A stretch of 64,000 nucleotides of DNA from Bacillota bacterium (lineage in GTDB: Bacteria > Bacillota_I > Bacilli_A > RF39 > UBA660), in assembly GCA_015059485.1 (NCBI GenBank), contig SVAH01000002.1:88391-152390 (forward strand), given 5' to 3'. The notes under the pieces are model-generated. The model did not search any database. It was not told the DNA's origin and saw nothing but the letters and a program-made list of their open reading frames with translations. Positions 7,791 through 15,516 of this stretch are shown here, piece by piece; positions within the stretch are counted from its first letter, which is position 1, and each line of letters opens with the position of its first letter. Both the position numbers and the translations under genes were made by a program.

Positions 7791-7799
7791 ATTATATCA
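7791..7799 (-). promoter_or_regulatory. Extended -10 promoter of the two-GNAT module
   Basis: Minus strand TGATATAAT, 19 bases before the ATG, followed by TATAGGAGTTGATA. Confidence 0.65.
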
Positions 7800-7830
7800 T
7801 ACTTATTAGTTTTCAAAAACACCTGTGAAA

Positions 7831-7852
7831 AGGTATCTAAAAGGTATCTAAA
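7831..7852 (-). repeat. Paired 11-bp direct repeat AGGTATCTAAA x2
   Basis: Two exact copies at 11-bp period upstream of the GNAT promoter. The matching pair lies past the end of the module at 6613-6635. Confidence 0.65.
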
Positions 7853-7892
7853 GTGAATTTTTGGTGATTTTTCGCAATTTTTTAGCAAAGAA

Positions 7893-7931
7893 AAAACTCG
7901 CGTTTTCCCTTATTTTATGCGGGTTTGCGAG
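7893..7931 (-). terminator. secA-type terminator accompanying the tail copy
   Basis: On the minus strand ACTCGC...GCGAGT with inner CCC/GGG pairs and TTTTTT, directly after the secA-like stop. Confidence 0.7.
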
Positions 7932-7932
7932 T

Positions 7933-7977
7933 TTATTTTCCACAACACTGCTTATATTTCTTTCCCGATCCACATGT
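7933..7977 (-). repeat. secA 3'-end copy 1 (closest to secA)
   Basis: 45 bp reading TCGSGKKYKQCCGK-stop. Several codons differ synonymously from the resident gene (TCG GGA AAG instead of AGT GGT AAA), so it is unlikely to be a recent local duplication. Confidence 0.85.
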
Positions 7978-7989
7978 TCATGAACTTTT

Positions 7990-8102
7990 GGTATATATAG
8001 TATTATCGTTACTATCGTTATTATTGTTATTTCAATAAAAAAGTGGTTTGGTAACATTTAGTACATATAGTATTTATAGTACTATTGTAACTATTGTTAT
8101 TT
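7990..8102. repeat. Degenerate ACTATYGTTATT-rich repeats
   Basis: The motif pattern AGTA..ACTATCGTTATTATTGTTATT occurs at about 7998-8031 and again, diverged, at about 8079-8102. I see no gene here. It fills the space between tail copy 1 and the cupin module. Confidence 0.4.
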
Positions 8103-8108
8103 ATATTC

Positions 8109-8130
8109 TGCAAACATTTTGCAAACATTG
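8109..8130 (-). repeat. Paired 11-bp direct repeat TGCAAACATTT x2
   Basis: 11-bp period, with a third inverted TTTGCAAAA alongside, just past the cupin stop. The same motif recurs at 8710-8740 on the other side of the gene. Confidence 0.65.
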
Positions 8131-8139
8131 TTTGCAAAA

Positions 8140-8616
8140 CTATTTTTCCCCATCGTAATAATCTACTTGACTATTTTCTTTATAAAATGAACTAGATATA
8201 TTGTGTTCTATTATGCCAATTTTTCCAGAGTCAACATATTTAATAATATCTGGGGAGTTAGTTGTGTCAAAATCTATATATGTTAGTTTTTCATTCTTCG
8301 AAGTATTTGTTATCTTATGAGTTCCCCCTTCTCCACATGGAAAAACAATTATATCACCACTAGTAACCTTTAATTTTTCATCATTAGTCTCAACTTCACC
8401 AGAACCACTAATAATGTAAAAACATTCGGTATTATATTTATGATAGTGTTTTGGATAGGCACTTTTTAAAGGTGCTAACTCATAAAAGCATACATAACAC
8501 TGACTAAAATCTTTTCTTTTAGTAACTTCATATTTTGTATAATCATATTTGTCTAATCCTGTTTTCCTTTTTCCTTCTATTTTGGAAATGTTTGTAAGAA
8601 CAATCTTATTATTCAT
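8140..8616 (-). CDS. Cupin-domain protein
   Basis: 158 aa, one cupin barrel. The metal-binding first motif HYHKYNTECFYIISGSGE is at about 71-88, and the second motif lies around GDIIVFPCGEGGTHKI with the fourth ligand histidine. Such single-domain cupins are sugar-phosphate isomerases, dioxygenases or sensors, and no specific reaction can be assigned. The ATG at 8616 is preferred over a GTG six bases upstream, because AAGAGG sits five bases before it. It is the module nearest secA and is bracketed by TGCAAACATTT pairs. Confidence 0.75.
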   Translation of the reverse strand: MNNKIVLTNISKIEGKRKTGLDKYDYTKYEVTKRKDFSQCYVCFYELAPLKSAYPKHYHKYNTECFYIISGSGEVETNDEKLKVTSGDIIVFPCGEGGTHKITNTSKNEKLTYIDFDTTNSPDIIKYVDSGKIGIIEHNISSSFYKENSQVDYYDGEK

Positions 8617-8709
8617 ATACACCTCTTATACTACAATTTAGTTCATTCAATAATCAAAAATTGTTTGCAAGAATAATTACCTTTATTTATAAGGGTTTAT
8701 AGCCTTTTT

Positions 8710-8740
8710 TGCAAACATTTTCATTTTTTTGCAAACAAAA
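8710..8740 (-). repeat. TGCAAACATTT and TGCAAACAAAA, 20 bp apart
   Basis: Same motif as the pair at 8109-8130. Together they bracket the cupin gene. Confidence 0.6.
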
Positions 8741-8810
8741 TGAAAACATTTTTGGTTTTTTTTATATTTTTTTGAAATTTTCAAATCCTCGCAAGCCCTT
8801 ATTTTATATG

Positions 8811-11288
8811 CTATTTACCACAACATTGTTTGTATTTTTTACCACTGCCACATGGACATTGATCATTTCTACCTACTTTTTTATCTTTTTTAATAGGTTC
8901 TTTCTTTTGTTTTTCTCCTTCTTTAATTGTTTGTTTTCTTTCAACGTTAGCTTCAATAGAGGCTTTAAGAAGGAACTGAGCTATATTAGAATTAATATTA
9001 TCAAGTAAGTCTTGGAATAATTCGTATCCTTCAATTGTATATGCTTGAAGTGGATTAATTTGCCCATATCCTCTTAACATAATAGCTTCTTTCAATTGTT
9101 CCATTGCTGTAATATGATCTACCCATAGATTATCAATAATTCTTAAAGATATAGCTTTTTCAAATTCATCAAATCTTGGAGCATCTTTAATTTTTTCATT
9201 GTAATCATCAGTTAATAATTTATATAGATGTTCAATTAAATCTTCATCATTTAAATCTTTAACATCTTCTGTATCTAAGTTATGTTTCTTTAAATAATTT
9301 GAATTAACATATTCAACTATTTCACTCTTATCATCTTCAGTAATATATCCCTCTGGTTCAATATGAGCAGCTACTAAACCTTCAATAGCTTCTTTAAATG
9401 TTTCAAGTACTCTATCATGAATATTTTCTTCATCTAATATTTCATTTCTTCTTGTATAAATGATATCTCTTTGTTGATTCATTACATTATCATAATCAAG
9501 TAAGCTCTTACGCATATCAAAGTTATTTCCTTCAACTTTCTTTTGAGCTGTTTCAATACTTCTTGTTAATGCTTTTGATCTAATTGATTGATCATCAGTA
9601 ATACCTAAAGCTTCAATCATATTTTTAACTTTATCTGTACCAAATCTTCTCATTAAATCATCTTCAAATGATACAAAGAATTGTGACATACCAACATCAC
9701 CTTGACGACCAGAACGTCCACGTAACTGATTATCAATACGACGAGATTCATGTCTTTCTGTACCAATTACACATAAACCACCAAGTTCTACTACTCCATC
9801 ACCTAATTTGATATCTGTTCCACGTCCAGCCATATTAGTTGCTATTGTAATAGCACCTTTTTCACCAGCTTTAGCAACTATCTCTGCTTCTCTTTCATGG
9901 TTCTTAGCATTTAATACTTCATGTTTTAATCCTGCTTTTGTAAGCATTTTAGATAATCTTTCATTATTTTCAACAGATATAGTACCAACTAATATTGGTT
10001 GTCCTGTTTCATGAACTTTCTCTATATATTTAACTATTGCTTTATATTTACCAGCTTCATTTGAATAAACTAAATCTGGATAATCAATTCTAGCAATTGG
10101 TCTATTAGTTGGAATGCAAATAACATACATGTTATAAATATTCCTAAATTCTTCTTCTTCTGTTTTAGCTGTACCTGTCATACCAGATAGTTTATTGTAC
10201 ATTCTAAATAAGTTTTGGAACGTAATAGTAGCCATTGTTTTAGTTTCAGCATTAATCTTAACACCTTCTTTAGCTTCAAGTGCTTGGTGTAATCCTTCAC
10301 TAAATTGTCTACCATGCATTAAACGTCCAGTAAATTGATCTACAATAACAACTTCTCCATTTTCAACAACATAATCTACATCTTTATGGAATCCATAATT
10401 AGCTTTTAATGCATTATTTAAATGATGTACCAATGCTTGATTATTAATGTCATATAAATTAGGTATATGCATTATTTTTTCTATTTTTTTACTTCCTTCT
10501 TCTGTTAAAGAAACATTTTTAGTTTTTTCATCAATAGTATAATCTTCTTCATTAGTTAGTTTTAGCACTGCACTATTTGCTTCAGTATATAAATTTTTAG
10601 AATTAACTTCTCCTCCAGAAATAATAAGTGGAGTTCGTGCTTCATCTATTAAAATAGAGTCTACTTCATCGACAATACAGAAGTTAAGTGGTCTTTGAAC
10701 TCTATCTTCAGCTCTTGCAACCATATTATCTCTTAAATAATCAAATCCAATTTCATTATTTGTAGAATAAAGTACATCACAATTATAAGCTTCTTGTTTT
10801 GCTTGTGGAGACATTTCTCTTAAGTTAACACCAACTGTTAACCCTAAAAATCTAAATATTTCTCCCATCCAATTAGCATCACGTTGTGCCAAGAATTCAT
10901 TAACTGTAACGATATGAACTCCCTTACCAGTTAATGCATTTAAATATGTTGGCATTGTTTCTGTTAAAGTTTTACCTTCACCAGTTTTCATTTCAGCTAT
11001 ATTACCATAATGAATTGCAAGACCACCAACTACTTGAACAAAGTATGGTTTTTCACCAATAACACGGTATGCTGCTTCTCTTACAGTTGCAAATGCTTCA
11101 ATAACTATTTCTTCTAAATTATTATCATTTTCTTCTAGTATCTTTTTAAATTTATCAGTTTTAGCTGCAAGTTCTTCATCGGATAACTTACTCATTTCAT
11201 CATCTAAAGCTAAAACTTCTGTAGCCATTTTTTCAAACCTTTTTAATTCTTTATATTCTGAGTCTATTAGTTTTCTAAATAATCCCAT
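8811..11288 (-). CDS. secA: Preprotein translocase ATPase SecA
   Basis: 825 aa, close to the 841 aa of B. subtilis SecA. It drives export of unfolded proteins through SecYEG. Walker A is MKTGEGKT near 100-107 and the DEAD-like box is VDEVDSILIDEARTPL near 207. The second RecA fold carries TNMAGRGTDIKL and RRIDNQLRGRSGRQGD. The C-terminal SEC-C zinc motif is CPCGSGKKYKQCCGK. The start is the ATG after GGAGATGATTACAG. The last 45 bp are the segment copied four times downstream. The left arm of its own terminator appears to be missing, so readthrough into the cupin module is plausible. Confidence 0.97.
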   Translation of the reverse strand: MGLFRKLIDSEYKELKRFEKMATEVLALDDEMSKLSDEELAAKTDKFKKILEENDNNLEEIVIEAFATVREAAYRVIGEKPYFVQVVGGLAIHYGNIAEMKTGEGKTLTETMPTYLNALTGKGVHIVTVNEFLAQRDANWMGEIFRFLGLTVGVNLREMSPQAKQEAYNCDVLYSTNNEIGFDYLRDNMVARAEDRVQRPLNFCIVDEVDSILIDEARTPLIISGGEVNSKNLYTEANSAVLKLTNEEDYTIDEKTKNVSLTEEGSKKIEKIMHIPNLYDINNQALVHHLNNALKANYGFHKDVDYVVENGEVVIVDQFTGRLMHGRQFSEGLHQALEAKEGVKINAETKTMATITFQNLFRMYNKLSGMTGTAKTEEEEFRNIYNMYVICIPTNRPIARIDYPDLVYSNEAGKYKAIVKYIEKVHETGQPILVGTISVENNERLSKMLTKAGLKHEVLNAKNHEREAEIVAKAGEKGAITIATNMAGRGTDIKLGDGVVELGGLCVIGTERHESRRIDNQLRGRSGRQGDVGMSQFFVSFEDDLMRRFGTDKVKNMIEALGITDDQSIRSKALTRSIETAQKKVEGNNFDMRKSLLDYDNVMNQQRDIIYTRRNEILDEENIHDRVLETFKEAIEGLVAAHIEPEGYITEDDKSEIVEYVNSNYLKKHNLDTEDVKDLNDEDLIEHLYKLLTDDYNEKIKDAPRFDEFEKAISLRIIDNLWVDHITAMEQLKEAIMLRGYGQINPLQAYTIEGYELFQDLLDNINSNIAQFLLKASIEANVERKQTIKEGEKQKKEPIKKDKKVGRNDQCPCGSGKKYKQCCGK

Positions 11289-11311
11289 CTGTAATCATCT
11301 CCATAGCATTT

Positions 11312-11340
11312 ATTTTACCAGAATAGAGTTAATAAATCAA
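11312..11340 (-). promoter_or_regulatory. secA promoter
   Basis: Minus strand TTGATT-N17-TAAAAT with an extended TGG before the -10, between the upstream terminator and the secA start. Confidence 0.65.
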
Positions 11341-11370
11341 TTATTTAGTGTGTTTTACTTAAGAAAATAC

Positions 11371-11395
11371 AAAAAAAGAACAATTAAATTTGTTC
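11371..11395 (-). terminator. Intrinsic terminator after the DUF1292-like gene
   Basis: GAACAA/TTGTTC stem and T7 on the minus strand. The gene's stop codon lies in the loop. Confidence 0.75.
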
Positions 11396-11629
11396 TCTTA
11401 ATACTTCAGTTAATTTTGACATTAGTTCAGAATCTTTAACTTTAACAATATAAGTATCAATTCCTTCAATTACTTCTTTGAATATAGCTACTTTTGTAGG
11501 AATTATTTCTTTCTTCTCATCAATTCCCATAACCATAAAGTATTTTTTTCCTTCATACATTGTTTCATTTAAAACAACATATTTTTCTTTATTTTCTAAT
11601 GTTATAATTGTATTTATACTAAGTCCCAT
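11384..11629 (-). CDS. DUF1292-like small protein
   Basis: 81 aa, acidic, all-beta in appearance (TIITLENKEKYVVLNETMYEGKKYFMV...). It resembles the DUF1292/YrzB group of short Firmicutes proteins of unknown function. The start follows AGGAGG, which overlaps the end of the upstream coiled-coil gene, so the two are cotranscribed. The assignment rests on pattern only. Confidence 0.6.
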   Translation of the reverse strand: MGLSINTIITLENKEKYVVLNETMYEGKKYFMVMGIDEKKEIIPTKVAIFKEVIEGIDTYIVKVKDSELMSKLTEVLREQI

Positions 11630-11638
11630 AACATCCTC

Positions 11639-13645
11639 CTATGAAAGGTAATCTCCAATTAAAAATTCACCTGGATCTTCTTCTTTTTCTTCTTTTATAC
11701 TACTAGAAGTATTATCTAATGGTTCAACATCTATTACTTTAATCTTTTCTTCATTAATATCAGTTATATTTAAATTTAAACTTTCTTCATCTAATACAGG
11801 TACACTATTTATACCTAAATCATCTATATTTGGTAATTCATTAATATTTGATACCTTATCAAAATTTAATTTCAAATCATCAAGAGAAGTGATTTTATCA
11901 TCTACATTATTATTATTTTTTGATTCTTCTATATTATCTTCTTTAAATTCATTTGTATCTTCAGAATCATTTATGTCAATAATAAAATCATCTATATTGT
12001 CTTTTACTAATGATTCATCAATATCTAATAAAGATACATCATCTAAATTATAATCTTCACTAATATCATCATCTATATCTTTATCCTCTAGTTCATCAAT
12101 ATAAATTGGTTCATCATATTCTTCATCAGAAATTTTATAAGAATCTGTTCCTAAAAGCATTTCTATCTCATCATATATTTCGCCTGGTGTATATTTAAGA
12201 GATTTTCTTTTCTTAATTGCTTTAACTGTTTCGTTTAATTCTTTTAATGTAGCTTTATCATTTTCAATTGAAATAACATCTTTAACTTTATTAGAAGTCG
12301 CACATAACTTTTCAAGTTTTTTCTTTTCAATATCAATTTTTTTAATTTCTTCTTCTATTTGTTTTATATCTACATTTTCTAAATTATAACTCTTTGTAAT
12401 TAATTCTCTTCTATCTGATTTATATAAATTTAATAACTCTTCAACATTATTTAATTCTTCTTTTTTCTTATCAAATGAAGCTTGTAGTGAAGCTTTTTTA
12501 TTAATTGTTAAATCTTCACCATCCAATAGTTGTTGATATTCTTCAATTTTTTCTTTTAACTTACTTGCTTCAGATTCACAATAATTTATTCTATTATTTA
12601 AATCTTCTAATTCTTTAGTGTCAACTTTCTTAATTTCTTTTTTTAATATATCGATTTCATCTTGTAACTTTTTCTTTTTATCTTTAATATAATCAATTCT
12701 ATCTTTTAATAAAGTTGTATCTGTGCTTTCATAGTTTTTAGAAGCAATCATTGAAGCAAACTCATCTCTTTTTGCTTCAGCATTTTCAAGTTCTATATTT
12801 AATGATTCTTTACTAGTATTAGAATCTAAATCCATATATGGTTGTTCTAATAATAAATCTCTTAATTCTTTTACTTTCTTTAATGCACCGGTTTTGTCAT
12901 CATCAATTAAACAGTTTTTAGCATCTTCTGCTATCATCACCGGATCAGAAACTATTTGATTTTTTTCTTCTTCTAACTTTGCAATTTTGTTTTCTAAATC
13001 GTTAATTCGCTCCTCATCTTCTTTTTTTAATTCAGAATTAACATATCCTCTTCTATTAAGCAAGTTAGCTTTTACATCTATTAATTTTTCAGTATCTTCT
13101 TCTAATTTATTTTTTAATTCTTTTTTAGAAAAGCTCAATACCTCTAATTTGCCTTGTATTTTTTCATATTCTTTTGATGCTTTTTCTAAATCAACTTCTA
13201 TTTTTTCTTTCTTTTCTTCTGTTTCTTTTAATAATTTATCAAAGTTTTCTTTTTCTAATGTATTATCAGATGCTAATTTTGTATTTAAAATTTTTATAAA
13301 TGCAGAAGATTCCTCTAAATTTTTCTTTAGACTTTCAACTTCGTTATATTTATTCTCTTCCTCAGCTTTAACCTTAGTAATTTTAGAGTCAACATCTGCA
13401 ATTGATTTATTTAGAGCTCTTATTTTTTTATTCAAAGATATCTCTATATTTTTATCGACTATTTCGCCTGTTGCATCAAAATACTTATCATCAGTAATAG
13501 ATGACTTTAATTCTTTTAAATCCAATTTTTTTTCTTTAATTTCGCATTCTAATTCCCTTAACTCAACTTTTAAAGTTGCAACATTTGAGACAGACTCACT
13601 CATTTTAACAAGCGCATCTATCTTGCTAATAATATCGTTTTGCAT
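11639..13645 (-). CDS. Long coiled-coil protein of unknown function
   Basis: 668 aa. Residues about 5-460 are almost continuous heptad-rich, Lys/Glu-rich coiled coil (SMC-like in composition but with no ATPase head). The remaining 200 residues are an acidic, Asp/Asn/Ile-rich low-complexity tail. There is no signal peptide or membrane segment, so a cytosolic scaffold or cytoskeletal-like filament protein is possible. The start is the ATG at 13645 with AGGGAG upstream, not the TTG nine bases earlier. Cotranscribed with the DUF1292-like gene and located between yebC and secA. No family recognised. Confidence 0.75.
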   Translation of the reverse strand: MQNDIISKIDALVKMSESVSNVATLKVELRELECEIKEKKLDLKELKSSITDDKYFDATGEIVDKNIEISLNKKIRALNKSIADVDSKITKVKAEEENKYNEVESLKKNLEESSAFIKILNTKLASDNTLEKENFDKLLKETEEKKEKIEVDLEKASKEYEKIQGKLEVLSFSKKELKNKLEEDTEKLIDVKANLLNRRGYVNSELKKEDEERINDLENKIAKLEEEKNQIVSDPVMIAEDAKNCLIDDDKTGALKKVKELRDLLLEQPYMDLDSNTSKESLNIELENAEAKRDEFASMIASKNYESTDTTLLKDRIDYIKDKKKKLQDEIDILKKEIKKVDTKELEDLNNRINYCESEASKLKEKIEEYQQLLDGEDLTINKKASLQASFDKKKEELNNVEELLNLYKSDRRELITKSYNLENVDIKQIEEEIKKIDIEKKKLEKLCATSNKVKDVISIENDKATLKELNETVKAIKKRKSLKYTPGEIYDEIEMLLGTDSYKISDEEYDEPIYIDELEDKDIDDDISEDYNLDDVSLLDIDESLVKDNIDDFIIDINDSEDTNEFKEDNIEESKNNNNVDDKITSLDDLKLNFDKVSNINELPNIDDLGINSVPVLDEESLNLNITDINEEKIKVIDVEPLDNTSSSIKEEKEEDPGEFLIGDYLS

Positions 13646-13728
13646 TTTAGTCAACTCCCTTATTTTAGACTAATTACATGATAACATATATTTACAAGTT
13701 TTGCAATTTTAATTAGTACAAAAATATG

Positions 13729-13760
13729 AAAAAAATAACGTTAATCTAAATTAACGTTAT
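13729..13760 (-). terminator. Intrinsic terminator of yebC
   Basis: Perfect 11-bp stem ATAACGTTAAT/ATTAACGTTAT with a four-base loop and a T-run on the minus strand. It overlaps the last codons of yebC. Confidence 0.85.
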
Positions 13761-14457
13761 GATAAACTTCTGTTACATCTTCAATATTCTCAAGCATATT
13801 TAATAATTTATTAAATGTTTCTAAATCTTCACCTTCTAATGTGATTTTATCTTTAGCATACATTCCAACTTCATCATATTCATATTCTACATTTGGTATA
13901 ACTTTTTCTATAGCATCTTTTAATCTATTTCTATCAGATGGAGCTACTGATATTGTAATTATACCATCTTCATTTTCAAAGTCTATTGGTTCAATCACTT
14001 CACTTATTATTGAGTCAAATATTTCTTCTTCTTTATCACTATTAAATGATACGATTGCTAAATGATCATAATTATAAGATACTGAATTTGAAACACCTAA
14101 AGATTTATGTACTTTATTAAACGCTTCTCTTACAAAAGCAACTGTTCTATTTACATTGTCAGTTAATGTATTTATTATCAAAGTAGATGCACCAGGACCA
14201 AACCCTTCATATACAACTTCTTTATAATCTTCACCACCTAAACCTTTAGCTTTATCTATTGCTCTATTTATTATATCACTTGGAACTTGTTGTTTTTTAG
14301 CTTTATCTACTACTCTTTTTAACGCAACATTGCTTTCAAGCTCTGGATTACCTTTTGCGGCAAGATATATTTCTTTTGCAAATGTTGAATATAATTTAGC
14401 TTTCATTGCTCCTGTTTTTTGTATACTAGCTTTTCTAACTTCATATGCTCTTCCCAT
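13741..14457 (-). CDS. yebC: YebC/PmpR-family regulatory protein
   Basis: 238 aa, full length for the family. The N-terminus MGRAYEVRKASIQKTGAMKA and the central KGLGGEDYKEVVYEGFGPGA segment are diagnostic. Family members act as DNA-binding regulators, and recent work on some members links them to translation of polyproline stretches. The start is the ATG at 14457. A GTG three codons earlier lies inside the AGAGGTG ribosome-binding site. It appears to be a single-gene unit with its own terminator. Confidence 0.92.
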   Translation of the reverse strand: MGRAYEVRKASIQKTGAMKAKLYSTFAKEIYLAAKGNPELESNVALKRVVDKAKKQQVPSDIINRAIDKAKGLGGEDYKEVVYEGFGPGASTLIINTLTDNVNRTVAFVREAFNKVHKSLGVSNSVSYNYDHLAIVSFNSDKEEEIFDSIISEVIEPIDFENEDGIITISVAPSDRNRLKDAIEKVIPNVEYEYDEVGMYAKDKITLEGEDLETFNKLLNMLENIEDVTEVYHNVNLD

Positions 14458-14493
14458 AATTTTCACCTCTGTTCTCTATTATACTATAAAGAA

Positions 14494-15444
14494 TTATTTT
14501 TGACATCTTTTTTCTTTATTAGATATCATATAAACAAATGGTTTAGCCATTATTCTATTTAAAAATCTATATTTATAATTTCTTTTTAACTCCATTATAT
14601 AAGATTCAATTGATTCGCTTTGATATTCTAAAGTATTATTTATTTTAGAACTATCCTCAAATACATGACCGCAATTAGTTTTTTCTAAAAAAACTACTGA
14701 CCATAAATATTTGAAATTTAATCCATAAGTATTTAATATATTTTTTAAAATATAATTAAATGATGAAATACATGTTTTTCCACCACCTAAATTATATATT
14801 TTCTTGTTTAAGCCTTTACCATGATCAATTGTTTTTACTAGTGCATATGCACAATCATTTGCAGTTATAAATTCACTTTCTATATTAAATTTTGTACAAT
14901 AATCAAAATCTTCTTTCATATTAGAATTAAGTACTGTTGGAATTCTATATATTACATAATTGCTTAATTTGTCTTTAATTAAGTTTTCAATAATTATCTT
15001 ATTTTTAGTATAAAAATCTTTTTTTGATTCATCTAATTTTTCATTTGATGAAACTTTTTTAGAATTAATATCATAAACGTTAGTTGTTGATGGATAAATA
15101 AGTAAGCATTTAGGATTATAAAACGTAATTGCTCTTATTATATTTTCACTACCTTTATAATCAATTTCCTGTGCAACTTTTTCATTTAAATTAATGAATG
15201 ACGATTTAACACTTGCTAAATGGATAATATAGTCATTATTTTTTACTAGATCATCCATTAGTATTGGATTAGTAATGTCACCATATATAACATTTATTCT
15301 ACGTTGATATTTCTTTAAAACTTTATGTGATGTTTTATTTTTTAAGTCTAATGCTGTAATGTCATATTTCCCTTCACTTAATAAATATTTAATAACTAAT
15401 TTACCTAAACCACCGGCTGCACCAGTTACTAAGACTTTTTTCAT
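14494..15444 (-). CDS. NAD(P)-dependent epimerase/dehydratase (extended SDR)
   Basis: 316 aa. It has a Rossmann fold with the GAAGGLG dinucleotide motif at 8-14 and an acidic residue after beta-2 (ALDLKN), which hints at NAD. IHLASVK is the beta-4 region, and YTKNK carries the Y-xxx-K catalytic pair. Extended SDRs of this type modify nucleotide sugars, but no substrate is evident. Start after GGAGGAATATAT. The C-terminal 50 residues are short and basic. Confidence 0.8.
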   Translation of the reverse strand: MKKVLVTGAAGGLGKLVIKYLLSEGKYDITALDLKNKTSHKVLKKYQRRINVIYGDITNPILMDDLVKNNDYIIHLASVKSSFINLNEKVAQEIDYKGSENIIRAITFYNPKCLLIYPSTTNVYDINSKKVSSNEKLDESKKDFYTKNKIIIENLIKDKLSNYVIYRIPTVLNSNMKEDFDYCTKFNIESEFITANDCAYALVKTIDHGKGLNKKIYNLGGGKTCISSFNYILKNILNTYGLNFKYLWSVVFLEKTNCGHVFEDSSKINNTLEYQSESIESYIMELKRNYKYRFLNRIMAKPFVYMISNKEKRCQK

Positions 15445-15485
15445 ATATATTCCTCCAACTACGATACAATTATAACATTAAATAA

Positions 15486-15515
15486 AAAAAAACACTAGAT
15501 AACAGTGTTCTTTTT
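15486..15515 (-). terminator. Intrinsic terminator of the YfcC-family gene
   Basis: AACACT/AGTGTT stem followed by a run of nine T on the minus strand, just past the stop codon. Confidence 0.85.
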
Positions 15516-15516
15516 T

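Noticed and set aside
7772..7888. Longer N-terminus for the RimJ/RimL-like GNAT
   Set aside because: The extension would cover the promoter, ribosome-binding site and AGGTATCTAAA pair that precede the ATG at 7771.
783..7977. Treating the secA-like tails as small zinc-ribbon genes
   Set aside because: No start codon or ribosome-binding site precedes the 15 codons, and similarity stops at the same base in every copy.
680..8740. Classical integron attC array
   Set aside because: No intI-type integrase, and the junctions contain a protein-coding tail plus direct repeats rather than the R'/L'' and R''/L' inverted boxes of attC.
12987..13673. 228-codon plus-strand frame opposite the coiled-coil gene
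   Set aside because: Ser/Phe-rich mirror of the Lys/Glu coiled coil, with no ribosome-binding site.
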